In this document: positions 47,763-58,610 of the stretch, piece by piece
How positions within the stretch are numbered: position 1 is the stretch's first letter
Layout of the letters: every line of letters begins with the position of its first letter
From: Tachypleus tridentatus
Taxonomy: Eukaryota > Arthropoda > Merostomata > Xiphosura > Limulidae
Length of the DNA stretch: 64,000 nucleotides
Direction: 5' to 3'
Assembly: GCF_004210375.1 (NCBI RefSeq)
Contig: NC_134829.1
Location: 52,568,107-52,632,106 of the forward strand
Translations under genes and position numbers: made by a program
Notes under the pieces: model-generated
What the model was told of the DNA's origin: nothing
Database searches by the model: none
What the model saw: the letters and a program-made list of their open reading frames with translations, nothing else

Positions 47763-50230
47763 GAGAATATATGAACCTAGAATCATATTGTGAAGCATCT
47801 CAACATGTTTATAAACAGAATATATGAACCTAGAATCATATTGTGAAGTATCTCAACATGTTTATAAACAGAATATATGAACCTAGAATCATATTGTGAA
47901 GCATCTCAACATGTTTATAAACAGAATATATGAACCTAGAATCATATTGTGAAGTATCTCAACATGTTTATAAACAGAATATATGAACCTAGAATCATAT
48001 TGTGAAGTATCTCAACATGTTTATAAACAGAATATATGAACCTAGAATCATATTGTGAAGTATCTCAATATGTTTATAAACAGAATATATGAACCTAGAA
48101 TCATATTGTGAAGTATCTCAACATGTTTATAAACAGAATATATGAACCTAGAATCATATTGTGAAATATCTCAACATGTTTATAAACAGAATATATGAAC
48201 CTAGAATCATATTGTGAAGTATCTCAACATGTTTATAAACAGAATATATGAACATAGAATCATATTGTGAAGTATCTCAACATGTTTATAAACAGAATAT
48301 ATGAACCTAGAATCATATTGTGAAGTATCTCAACATGTTTATAAACAGAATATATGAACCTAGAATCATATTGTGAAGCATCTCAACATGTTTATAAGCA
48401 GAATATATGAACCTAGAATCATATTGTGAAGTATCTCAACATGTTTATAAACAGAATATATGAACCTAGAATCATATTGTGAAGTATCTCAACATGTTTA
48501 TAAACAGAATATATGAACCTAGAATCATATTGTGAAGTATCTCAACATGTACATAAACAGAATATATGAACCTAGAATCATATTGTGAAGTATCTCAAAA
48601 TGTTTATAAACAGAATATATGAACCTAGAATCATATTAGAATCATATTGTGAAGTATCTCAACATGTTTATAAACAGAATATATGAACCTAGAATCATAT
48701 TGTGAAGTATCTCAACATGTTTATAAACAGAATATATGAACCTAGAATCATATTGTGAAGTATCTCAACATGTTTATAAACAGAATATATGAACCTAGAA
48801 TCATATTGTGAAGTATCTCAACATGTTTATAAACAGAATATATGAACCTAGAATCATATTGTGAAGTATCTCAACATGTTTATAAACAGAATATATGAAC
48901 CTAGAATCATATTGTGAAGTATCTCAGCATGTTTATAAACAGAATATATGAACCTAGAATCATATTGTGAAGTATCTCAACATGTTTATAAACAGAATAT
49001 ATGAACCTAGAATCATATTGTGAAGTATCTCAAAATGTTTATAAACAGAATATATGAACCTAGAATCATATTGTGAAGTATCTCAACATGTTTATAAACA
49101 GAATATATGAACCTAGAATCATATTGTGAAGTATCTCAACATGTTTATAAACAGAATATATGAACCTAGAATCATATTGTGAAGTATCTCAACATGTTTA
49201 TAAACAGAATATATGAACCTAGAATCATATTGTGATGTATCTCAATATGTTTATAAACAGAATATATGAACCTAGAATCATATTGTGAAGTATCTCAACA
49301 TGTTTATAAACAGAATATATGAACCTAGAATCATATTGTGAAGTATCTCAACATGTTTATAAACAGAATATATGAACCTAGAATCATATTGTGAAGTATC
49401 TCAACATGTTTATAAACAGAATATATGAACCTAGAATCATATTGTGAAGTATCTCAACATGTTTATAAACAGAATATATGAACCTAGAATCATATTGTGA
49501 AGTATCTCAACATGTTTATAAACAGAATATATGAACCTAGAATCATATTGTGAATTATCTCAACATGTTTATAAACAGAATATATGAACCTAGAATCATA
49601 TTGTGAAGTATCTCAACATGTTTATAAACAGAATATATGAACCTAGAATCATATTGTGAAGTATCTCAACATGTTTATAAACAGAATATATGAACCTAGA
49701 ATCATATTGTGAAGTATCTCAACATGTTTATAAACAGAATATATGAACCTAGAATCATATTGTGAAGTATCTCAAAATGTTTATAAACAGAATATATGAA
49801 CCTAGAATCATATTGTGAAGTATCTCAACATGTTTATAAACAGAATATATGAACCTAGAATCATATTGTGAAGTATCTCAACATGTTTATAAACAGAATA
49901 TATGAACCTAGAATCATATTGTGAAGTATCTCAACATGTTTATAAACAGAATATATGAACCTAGAATCATATTGTGAAGTATCTCATGTTTATAAACAGA
50001 ATATATGAACCTAGAATCATATTGTGAAGTATCTCAACATGTTTATAAACAGAATATATGAACCTAGAATCATATTGTGAAGTATCTCAACATGTTTATA
50101 AACAGAATATATGAACCTAGAATCATATTGTGAAGTATCTCAACATGTTTATAAACAGAATATATGAACCTAGAATCATATTGTGAAGTATCTCAACATG
50201 TTTATAAACAGAATATATGAACCTAGAATC
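47763..50230. repeat. 53-bp minisatellite, about 46 copies
   Basis: The unit contains AGAATATATGAACCTAGAAT and GTGAAGTATCTCAACATGTT. Most copies are identical; variants are single substitutions (AAGCATC, CAATATG, CAAAATG), an 11-bp duplication near 48625 and a 5-bp deletion near 49986. Such homogeneity indicates recent expansion. The period is not a multiple of 3, so there is no continuous frame. Confidence 0.97.
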
Positions 50231-50451
50231 ACGATTTCACGTCCTGATTACCGAATTATGTTATCGTACTTTTGTGTTTATACGGTGAATACTTCCTATA
50301 TCGAGGATGTATCTGCAGGTGTCGACATTAAAGGGGAACTATTCTTCATAAGAAATTTAGAAGAACTTGGTAACAAAGAATCAGTTGTATTGTAAAGTTA
50401 CAGTACTATCCGACTCCAGGTTACAATTTTAATTTTTTTCTTTAGAAAATG
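50231..50451. other. Spacer after the 53-bp array
   Basis: A 70-codon frame starting in the last repeat (50183-50395) is not convincing. Nothing else seen. Confidence 0.4.
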
Positions 50452-50727
50452 GCCCGGCATGGCCAGTTGGGTAGAGCGCTCGACTTTTAATCTGAAGGTC
50501 GCGGGTTTGAATTCTCGTTGCATCAAACATGCTCCCCCTTTAAACAGTGGGGGCGTTATAATGTAACGGTCAATCCCACTATTTGTTAGTAAAAGAGTGG
50601 CTCAAGAGGTGGCAGTGAGTGGTGATGACTAGCTGCCTTCTCCCTTGTCTTACACTGCTAAATTAGGAACGGCTAGCGCAGATACCTCTCGTGTAGCTTT
50701 GCGCGGAATTCAAAAACATCAACAAAC
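50452..50727 (+). mobile_element. SINE family A, full length
   Basis: GCCCGGCATGGCCAGTTGGG start, B box GGGTTTGAATTCTCG, body with GTGGGGGCGTTATAATGTAA, end AGCTTTGCGCGGAATTC. The A tail contains CATCAACAAAC. Confidence 0.92.
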
Positions 50728-51220
50728 TATTCCCTGCCTCTATGACAAAAAACAAAAAAAAATTCAAAGGTCATTTTAGGTTTTGAAAATCGATGCAGAC
50801 TACTTATGATAGCACTTTGTTCCAATCGTGCTATTCCTGTACTGCTCTTTCCGTACAAATTTATTTATTCTTATTAGAAATTCATCATTACAAATGTAGA
50901 CATAATTTTCTGTTTACTACCTATAATCACTAAGACAGAAATAGGTTCTAACTTGAAGATGACCTAGGAAGGTCGAAATGTTCTCTGCTTATCAATGAAA
51001 GAGTTAACACCCATACCTGCTGTTCTGAGATACGGAAATAAGTTTTCATCCTTACTGGCAACATGTTACATATTTCTCTCTCACTTTACTCGGCCACTCT
51101 TTCCACACCCTGTCTTTTGTTCTTCTTTTAAATGCCTGTTGTTGTTTTTTTTTATCTCCATTTCTCAAAAACCACGCTGAATACACGTGTCATTCTTATA
51201 TTGGTTCACAACCTTCCATA
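50728..51220. other. Spacer with a Penelope-type hammerhead-like fragment
   Basis: Apart from the motif at 50951-50990 I see nothing recognisable. The 61-codon frame at 50995-51180 is not gene-like. Confidence 0.4.
50951..50990 (+). ncRNA. Hammerhead-like fragment of a different Penelope family
   Basis: ACTTGAAGATGACCTAGGAA and GGTCGAAATGTTCTC share the GACC/GGTC stem II and the GAAA core of the other motifs but differ in core (TTGAAGA) and flanks. It looks like an isolated terminal-repeat fragment of another Penelope-like element. Confidence 0.35.
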
Positions 51221-51230
51221 ATCATAGGTG

Positions 51231-51513
51231 GTTTGTTTGTTTCTTTTTTGAATTTCGCACAAAGCTACTCGAGGGCTATTCTGTGCTAGCAGTCCCTAAT
51301 TTAGCAGTGTAAGAATAGAGGGAAGGTAGCTAGTAATCACCACCGACCGCCAACTCTTGGGCTACTCTTTTACCAACGAATAGTGGGATTGACCGTCACA
51401 TTATAACGCCCCCACGGCTGAAAGGGTGAGCATGTTTGGCGCGACGGGGATGTGAACCCGCGACCCTCAGATTACGAGTCGCACGCCTTAAGACGCTTGG
51501 CCATGGCGGGCCT
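51231..51513 (-). mobile_element. SINE family A, full length, with target duplication
   Basis: From the TTTGTTTG tail through GAATTTCGCACAAAGCTACT to CGCTTGGCCATGGCGGGCC. ATCATAGGTGG is present on both sides (51221-51231 and 51514-51524). The copy is close to the consensus. Confidence 0.92.
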
Positions 51514-51810
51514 ATCATAGGTGGTTATGTAATCTCCGTAGCGGCAAACAAGAAAGATAACTGTTCATCCAGTAATTGTGTAACGATTTAATTCTGTATC
51601 ACTCAGTTACTTAGGAACTGACCATGAGAGGTTCACCTCTCTGAACCTCAACCAATGTTCTCTAATCCTAGCTTTACAGCGAAACCATATTTTGATAAGT
51701 TTATTCTGAAATAGATCACAAGTTTATGTTATAGTTTAGTCACACCATGAAAAAAAACTGAACGTTTAAAATTATAACAGTCATGAGGGAACTGAATATT
51801 TTGCGTTATA
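51514..51810. other. Spacer without a recognised feature
   Basis: AT-rich. No gene or repeat seen. Confidence 0.45.
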
Positions 51811-51930
51811 ATGTGTGTTTTCTTATAGCAAAGCCACATTGGGCTTCCTGCTGAGCTCACAGAAGAGGATTGAATCGCTGATTTTAACATTGTAAATCAA
51901 TAGACTTACCGTTGTACTGGAGGGGGGGGC
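51811..51930 (-). mobile_element. SINE family C
   Basis: Reverse copy: TGTGTGTTTTCTTATAGCAA, AGCCACATTGGGCTTCCTGC, GGATTGAATCGCTGA (B-box region), AGACTTACCGTTGTACTGG and a G-run at the tRNA-like 5' end. Confidence 0.75.
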
Positions 51931-52947
51931 TGTATTATAAAAAAAAGTGAGCTTCTATATTATAATAAACATTAAGAAAATGAAAGTTTTTGTTGTTATG
52001 TGAGTGAGGAAAGCGAACGTTATAATAGACATGGGGAAAATGGACTTTTTACACATTATGTACATGACAAAATTAAAGTCTTATTATGGGAAATTAAAAC
52101 ATTATCATGTATGCTCTGTTGTTTTTAAATATTGGCTTCCTTCTGGAAAATTGTGTCATAAAAACCAACGCACGGTTTGTAATTATAAAAGTGTCTGAGC
52201 TACTGGTTTGTGATGTGAGAAACACGTAAAATTAATTAGAATAAATTAATTATTTTTTTATATGTAACAATACCACGTATATGAACCAGATGCTACATAT
52301 AATGCTGGACCTTGCTTTAATCAAGGTCTCACTAAACATTGTAATTTATTTTTACACAAAGATTAATGTTAAAAATAGTAATAATGAAAGTCATACAGCC
52401 TATACTTGAGATTGAGGATACTTGATTTAAAGGGCTTTAGCTTCACAACAATATTACTAGTCATGTGCTAATCTGATAGAAAAATTCGACGCATTAAGTA
52501 TTATGTCACAAGTGTGGCTAATGTTGTCAAATACACGTTTATAACGCGGAAAATGTAAAAGATGCGGACATTATAAAACAAACCAAAAGTGAGAGATCAG
52601 CTCTTTCGGTTAATGAGTCAAGAATTTTAAGTAACAAAACAAATCGGACTTTCTGGTTGAATACAAAACGGAACATTAGAAGTACTGCCCAAATATTTTA
52701 GTTGTTTTTTTTTTCTGGAATAAACTCACTGAATAATTGGAGTAATATTTCATACGTCTGTAGCTGATATCTTTAAGCCTAAAACATTTTTACTAGATTG
52801 TCTAGATGTTACAATAAGATTGTAGTGGGAGGTTGTACAAGCGAAGTGAGATAAGAAAGAGAAACAGAAAAGGGATTCTATTTCCAACCCTTTTATCGAA
52901 AACAAAGTTGTAAAGACAAAATTTCACGTTAGACCTTAAGGGACAAG
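51931..52947. other. 1 kb without a recognised gene
   Basis: AT-rich. The 64-codon frame at 52004-52198 has no recognisable features. Confidence 0.45.
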
Positions 52948-52955
52948 AGGTTTAA

Positions 52956-53232
52956 AGTTTAGTTTGTTTGAAATTCGCGCAAAGCTACACGGGGGCTGTC
53001 TGCGCTAGCCGTCCCTAATTTAGCAGTGTAATAATAGAGGGAAAGCAGCTTGTAATCATCACCCACCGCCAACTCTTGGTCTACTTTTTTACAAACGAAT
53101 AATGGGATTGATCCTCAAGTTATAAACGCCCTCACGGCTGAATGGGCGAGCATGTTTGGTGTGTCCGGGATTCGAACCCGCGACTCTCGGATTATGATTA
53201 AAGTGCCTTATCCACCTAGCCATGCCGGACCA
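52956..53232 (-). mobile_element. SINE family A with target duplication
   Basis: From GTTTAGTTTGTTTGAAATTC to TAGCCATGCCGGACCA, flanked by AGGTTTAA (52948-52955 and 53233-53240). Moderately diverged from consensus. Confidence 0.88.
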
Positions 53233-53282
53233 AGGTTTAAGGAAATGGAGTTCTATAACTCTTCTACTAATAGTGATTGACT

Positions 53283-53400
53283 ATTTGGAATCAAGCACAA
53301 AGATATTCAATGTTCTATCTGTGCTCTGCCCGCTACGGGTATCGAAACCTGGTTTCTAGCAGAGTGAGTCCACAGACATTGCGCTGTGCCACTGGGGGCA
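53283..53400 (-). mobile_element. SINE family B, nearly full length
   Basis: Reverse copy: TTTGGAATCAAGCACAAAG, ATCTGTGCTCTGCCCGC, TACGGGTATCGAAACCTGG (B-box region), GAGTCCACAGACATTGCGC and TGTGCCACTGGGGGCA at the tRNA-like start. Confidence 0.82.
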
Positions 53401-53593
53401 CTCGTAGCGATAAGTTTAGAGGTTTTGGTTTTGTTAAAATTAATTTGTTAAGTTTGATAACATTTTTCTCATCAAAAATATTTTAATCTTGTAAAAGAAA
53501 GAAAAATCGTTAAAGAAATATTAAGTAGATAAAAATAAATAACAAAAATAGATCAACGAACATGTGCAATATGGTGAACAAATAAACTAAGGA

Positions 53594-53910
53594 AGTGGTC
53601 GCTTAATGTGCAGCAGTATGTAATATGAGGGTCGCAGGTTCGAATCCCTCACACCAAACATGCTCACCCTTTCAGCCATGGGGCGTTATAATGTCACGAT
53701 CAATCTCATTATTAGTTGCTAATAGAGTAGCCCAAGAGTTGGTGGTGGGTGGTGATGACTAGCTGCCTTCCCTCTAGCCTTACACTGCTAAATTGAGTTG
53801 GCGGTGGGTGGTGATGACTAGCTGCCTTCCCTCTAGTCTTACACTGCTAAATTAGGGACGGATAGCGCAGACAGCCGTCCTGTAGCTTTGTGCGATATTT
53901 CAAAACAAGC
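53594..53910 (+). mobile_element. SINE family A with 59-bp internal tandem duplication
   Basis: The head is decayed up to GAGGGTCGCAGGTTCGAATC. The body segment starting GAGTTGGTGGTGGGTGG (53735) and ending ACACTGCTAAATT is repeated from 53794 with a 59-bp offset. The end is GCTTTGTGCGATATTTC. Confidence 0.85.
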
Positions 53911-54250
53911 AACGTGGCATGGAATGAATTCAGGTTACAGTTATTGAACCTGTATCTTTTAGAACTTCAGGTTACCAACGGTAGGTAACTAAATATAAAT
54001 ATAAAATGTAACAACGCTCTCCTTTTGCTTTATATTAAATTTAGTATGAAGTGGCTTTTATTATGTATGTAATCAAGTGAGATAAATGTTTTTTTGTTCA
54101 GCAGAAACACAACGTAATAATATTGGTAAAAATTACCATGGTTTATTAAATGTGTCTGTATACTTAAAATAAACTCTGGTACTAATATAATTAGGTACTT
54201 ATTAACTCATTCTACTAAATGACAGCATGTTGTTTTGGTTTATAAGTAAA
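53911..54250. other. Spacer without a recognised feature
   Basis: AT-rich. No gene or repeat seen. Confidence 0.45.
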
Positions 54251-54449
54251 TCAAACATGCTCGCCCTTTCAGCCGTGGGAGCGTTATAATGTAACGGTCA
54301 ATCCTACTACTTGTTGGAAAATGAGTAGCCCAAGAGTTGGCGATGGGTGGTGATGACTTGCTGTTTTCCCTCTAGTCTTACACTGCAAAATTAGGGACGG
54401 ATAGTGCAGACAGCCGTCCTGTAGCTTTGCGCGAAATTCAAAACAAACT
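54251..54449 (+). mobile_element. SINE family A, 5'-truncated
   Basis: Starts at ATCAAACATGCTCGCCCTTT, without the tRNA-like head, and ends TTTGCGCGAAATTC plus AAACAAAC. 5' truncation is typical of incomplete reverse transcription. Confidence 0.88.
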
Positions 54450-54599
54450 TAACTTATAAGTAAATTGTTATAGTTAAATGTATATTTACACAATATTATT
54501 CCTAGATGGCAGCACTTACTACTAGCAGATTTATATATAAATGTTTTGTTAAATTATTGGTAACGTTTTTCGTTTCATTCCTTGACTAGTAGCTGAAGT

Positions 54600-55480
54600 G
54601 TTCAGATGTGTGAATTCAATGCTGCCATGTTACCTTTGTTGTACCATCTTCCTTCTACGGCCAACATCATCAATACCTCTGGTAATTCTTTACGGATTAC
54701 TGATGGACTTCCCCTCGCCAGATTATTGCTTTCATCGACCAGCACAAACCCAACGTCTTAGTTGATCCTAGAAAGACAAGAATCCCTCATCGAGGATGTA
54801 TACAACTGCAGCCCTCAACATTTACCTCTGTAAACCGTGGAATGCAAATACCAACATCCAGTAGCCTGCATTCAGTAAGAACGTTCATCTTTCTATAAAT
54901 CCAGTCGAAATACAACATTCTCTGAAAACAACCACTTCCTCGAAATCCCGTTAGCCCACAGAATCCACTCCAACACTACAGGCCTATCAACTCATTTTGT
55001 TAAAATCGTGACTCGGCATAAACAGGTAGTTGATTATATACTCAACCACGGATGCACCTACAGTATTTTCATTTTAGTGCCGAACGTCCCCGGCGTCGAC
55101 CAACTACACTTCAACATGTCAAGTCTGTCAATCAGAGCAGCACTTGTCCAGTAAGCTTTTCAACTCTATTGATGCCTATTATTTCTGCTGCCAGCAGCAT
55201 ATCTAAAATCAAGTCTGTGAAGAAAGACAAGGATACTCTGACCAACTTTGACATTTTCTTCAACAGCGACCTAATCCGAAGAATACAGCCATAAGCCAGA
55301 GACTCAACTCACGTACGTTAAGACCACAGACACCTCAGTCTCAACAGATATCAACAATACGCTCAGTAAGAAGACACAAACCAGATTCGCAAGAAAACAC
55401 AAGTCGTCCCAGACAGAAATAGACCGACTCATCGATACAAATAGAATCGATCACTCAGATATCCACGAACGGTCTATCTA
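54600..55480 (+). other. C- and A-rich, coding-like but broken region
   Basis: Base composition differs from the surroundings: more C and many CAAC/CACC triplets. All frames are broken by stops; the longest is 80 codons (55052-55294). It could be a decayed retroelement reading frame, for example an ORF1 of a LINE, but I recognise no domain. Recorded as a compositional anomaly only. Confidence 0.35.
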
Positions 55481-56083
55481 TATCCTCCTGGTGCCTCAGA
55501 TCAGTCTTATGATCCATTGTTGCTTTAATTCATATGTTTTGCCGTTGTGTGTGTGTGTTGTTTTCCTTAAAGCTTTAGTAGCCATTATTTCCTTTTCAGC
55601 ACCTTCCGGGCACGGTCAGGGTAGATTATTCGGCGCCCTTATTCGTGAAACTGGGTTTTCTTGGGGTTCTCCCGTTTCCTCTTACAGCAAATTCTGAGGT
55701 TTCTGGATTTACAGATCTATATGTTCTTGATGTTTTTTTTTAAATTTAAGGTCAATATTTAACCTCTCGTAGACCACTAACGGACATTTTTCACCAGCCT
55801 GCAGCATAATCTTGTATACTTAAAATTATTTCGGTTCAGCTATTAATCACTAGCCCAGTAAAATTTAACTTCATCACTAGGGCGAAGAGAAGGTCCCTTC
55901 TGAGCGCCCTCTATTGCTTTAGTTTCTTTCTGAGGCGCAAAGTGTTAAATCGGAATACCTGCCACGAAGTTCATTTGATTTTATTGGTAACGCTACACGA
56001 TGAACAAGCAAATAGTACGAAATTAGGTGAAAACGTTGGGCTGTGTACTGCCCTATGTTCAAAGTAATAATTTAAAAATAACT
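55481..56083. other. Spacer, possible repeat 3' region
   Basis: It contains a GT run near 55546, then TGGGGTTCTCCCGTTTCCTC near 55660 and a T-run. It may belong with the C-rich region to its left. No gene supported. Confidence 0.35.
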
Positions 56084-56095
56084 TCTAATGGTTAA

Positions 56096-56222
56096 GCCTC
56101 ACGCTAGTGAAGCGGTATATCTACGGATTTACAACGCTAAAATTAGGGGGTTTGCTTCCCCTCGGTGGGCTCAGCAGATAGCCCGATGTGGCTTCGCCAT
56201 CAGAAAACACGCACACAAACAC
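56096..56222 (+). mobile_element. SINE family C with target duplication
   Basis: GCCTCACGCTAGTGAAGCGG start, GATTTACAACGCTAAAATTA, B-box region GGGGTTTGCTTCCCC, CAGCAGATAGCCCGATGTGG and an ACACGCACACAAACAC tail. TCTAATGGTTAA at 56084-56095 and TCTAATGGCTAA at 56223-56234 are the target duplications, with one difference. Confidence 0.88.
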
Positions 56223-56394
56223 TCTAATGGCTAATAATTTGTTTATATGTATTCACTAAAGGTGTGGTATTACAGAATTTTGATACGAATAGCCTATTTT
56301 GAAGCTCTGATACGACTGTATCGATACATTTTCCGATACGTATATATGTAAAAATGGCTGGTTTGGGTTGAGAAAATTTTTTTATGTAGAGGAG

Positions 56395-56438
56395 CGAACA
56401 ACGTTTCCATCTTCTTTGGTCATCGTCAGGTTCACAAA
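56395..56438 (-). ncRNA. Hammerhead-like motif, element 3 left repeat
   Basis: The minus strand reads GTGAAC-CTGACGA-T-GACC-AAAGAA-GATG-GAAAC-GTT-GTTCG. The CUGANGA and GAAA cores are both intact and stem I is possible. Stem II is weakened by mismatches. Confidence 0.45.
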
Positions 56439-56531
56439 GAAAGAAAGAGGTAACTGACCACTTGTTTGAAGGGGGTTGTGTAACTGAGTGTAGAAATGTA
56501 GAGGGCGTGTTTAGATTTTTGCTTATATTTA

Positions 56532-56725
56532 TTAGTATAGGTATAAAGGTGTTCCTTTGTATTGGTTTATTTTGGGCTTGAGTTGTTGTATAAGTAAGGC
56601 TTCTTTAATTTTGCGTTTGTTTATGTTTGTTTCTTTATTTAGTATTTGAGTGTTTTCTATGGTTATGTTGTGTTTATTTGATTTGCAGTGTTAAAAAACG
56701 TGTGAAGGTCACTTTTTGTGTACAT
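56532..56725 (-). pseudogene. Penelope endonuclease C-terminal fragment
   Basis: It ends with the same KGTPLY-type tail and stop as the fragment at 36901. Here RRKIKEALLIQQL is uninterrupted where the other copy has a stop after RRKI. Only about 60 codons remain. Confidence 0.65.
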
Positions 56726-56734
56726 TGAATCTTC

Positions 56735-56773
56735 GAACCTCACGATGACCGAAGAAGGTCGAAACGTTGTTCG
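56735..56773 (+). ncRNA. Hammerhead-like motif, element 3 right repeat
   Basis: CGAAC-CTCACGA-T-GACC-GAAGAA-GGTC-GAAAC-GTT-GTTCG: perfect stem II and GAAA, but CTCACGA replaces CTGACGA, a change at a core G. Confidence 0.45.
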
Positions 56774-56829
56774 CTCTTCTACATAAAAACATTTCTCAAC
56801 CCAAACCAGCCATTTTTACATATATATAT

Positions 56830-57282
56830 TTTCAGTATACATAAAGCTTTTGTATCGAAAAAAGGAGAATTTGTAATAAAGTATTTATGTTAATTATTTA
56901 ATAAAGGAAAATGGTTATTGAATACTACGGATTGTCTTCGTTTATTTTATAAAAACATAACATAGAAAGCAACATAACAAATTAACAACAACAAAATACA
57001 CATATATTAACTCGTTTACATTTTAGTTGATCAAACCTGGTAATCTGAAACACTTAAATAAGACAATGCTAGTAATATAGATAATAGATTACAGAAAACA
57101 CTGAAACTTTGTAATAAACCCTTCATTAGATTTCTATATATAGATATGTATGGTATCGACTCGTATGTTTGAGATACACCCCCCCTCCCAGTAGTTACAA
57201 ATAAATAGAAAATAAGATAGTTTCATCTAATGAACACGGTTCGCAAATTTGTTAGACATATTTCGGATTTATTGGTTCCCTG
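56830..57282. other. Spacer without a recognised feature
   Basis: AT-rich, with a C-run near 57180. No gene or repeat seen. Confidence 0.45.
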
Positions 57283-57385
57283 GCTGGGGCATGTTTACGG
57301 ATTTACAACGCTAACATGAGGGGTTCAATTATTCTCGGTAAACACAGCGGATAGTCCGATGTGTTTTGCTATGAGGAAACACATA
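57283..57385 (+). mobile_element. SINE family C, degraded
   Basis: TACGGATTTACAACGCTAAC, GAGGGGTTCAATTATTC (damaged B box), CAGCGGATAGTCCGATGTG and TTTGCTATGAGGAAACAC. Confidence 0.72.
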
Positions 57386-57569
57386 CTTGGGTAATTACAA
57401 TACATCGGATTAGACACTTATTATTTTAATTAAACTTAGAGAATTACATTTATTATAATTACGTATTCGAAATATCACTGATAAAGTAATGAATATAATT
57501 AATTATGTTTTGTTTGTATTTAGCTTAAAGCCACGATAAAGGTATTTTATTCACAGCAAGAATTTCATT
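57386..57569. other. AT-rich spacer
   Basis: No feature seen. Confidence 0.45.
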
Positions 57570-57700
57570 GTTATAGTAAAGCCACAGAGGGCTATCTGTT
57601 GTGTCTTCTGAGAGAATCCAACCCCTGGTTATAGCGTTGCAAATCCGATGAAGCTAAACCAATGTTTTAGCGTTGTAAGCCCGTTAGCCCACCGCGAGAC
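57570..57700 (-). mobile_element. SINE family C, degraded, head partly doubled
   Basis: Reverse copy: TTATAGTAAAGCCACAGAGG, GCTATCTGTTGTGTC, AGAATCCAACCCCTGG (B-box region), then two head-like pieces (AGCGTTGCAAATCCG and AGCGTTGTAAGCCCG) 44 bp apart. Confidence 0.65.
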
Positions 57701-57924
57701 ATGAAAGTGTGTATTCTTTTAATATTATGTGGGACTAATATTTGACCGACTAGTTGAACTAAATGAAACAACAGTACGTTGACGATATTAAACTTCTAAA
57801 ATTCAGGGTTCAACACCGGTTGATTGTGCTGATTGGGCTGAAAAATCTAAAGAAAAACTGGATGAATATAAAAGTAAAAAAAATCAGTATTTTGTTATAC
57901 TGACAGAAATACGTATATTACATT

Positions 57925-58610
57925 TGTAAGGATATCAGTCTACGATCTCAGCTGCTGTTACTCTGTGTGTAAGGTCATCAGTCTACGATGTTGGCTGCTG
58001 TTACTGTATGTGTAAGGACATCAGTCTAGGATGTTAGCTGCTGCTACTGTATGTGTAAGGACATCGGTTTAGGATGTTAGCCGCTGTTACTCTATGTGTA
58101 AGGACATCAGTCTAGGATGTTAGCTGCTGTTACTGTATGTGTAAGGACATCAGTCTAGGATGTTAGCTGCTGCTACTGTATGTGTAAGGACATCGGTTTA
58201 GGATGTTAGCCGCTGTTACTCTATGTGTAAGGACATCAGTCTAGGATGTTAGCTGCTGCTACTGTGTATGTGTAAGGACATCAGTCTAGGATGTTAGCTG
58301 CTGCTACTGTATGTGTAAGGACATCGGTTTAGGGATGTTAGCCGTTACTCTATGTGTAAGGACATCAGTCTAGGATGTTAGCCGCTGTTACTCTATGTGT
58401 AAGGACATCGGTCTAGGATGTTAGCCGCTGTTACTCTATGTGTAAGGACATCGGTCTAGGATGTTGGCTGCTGTTACTGTATGTGTAAGGACATCAGTCT
58501 AGGATGTTGGCTGCTGTTACTGTATGTGTAAGGACATCAGTCTAGGATGTTGGCTGCTGTTACTGTATGCGTAAGGACATGAGTCTAGGATGTTAGCTGC
58601 TGTTACTGTA
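57925..58610. repeat. 43-bp minisatellite, about 16 copies
   Basis: The unit contains GTAAGGACATCAGTCTAGGA and TGTTAGCTGCTGTTACTGTA. Two variant types (CATCAGTCTAGG with CTGTATG, and CATCGGTTTAGG with CCGCTGTTACTCTATG) alternate in the middle, giving a partial two- to three-unit periodicity. Confidence 0.93.

Larger units (their letters stand above)
56341..56829 (-). mobile_element. Penelope-like element 3, short
   Basis: Inverted terminal modules (TAAAAATGGCTGGTTTGGG at left, CAACCCAAACCAGCC at right), each followed inward by a hammerhead-like motif, enclose only the last part of the GIY-YIG frame. It is the same family as the element at 36675 but more truncated. Its target duplication is unclear because both flanks are TA-rich. 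Confidence 0.8.
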
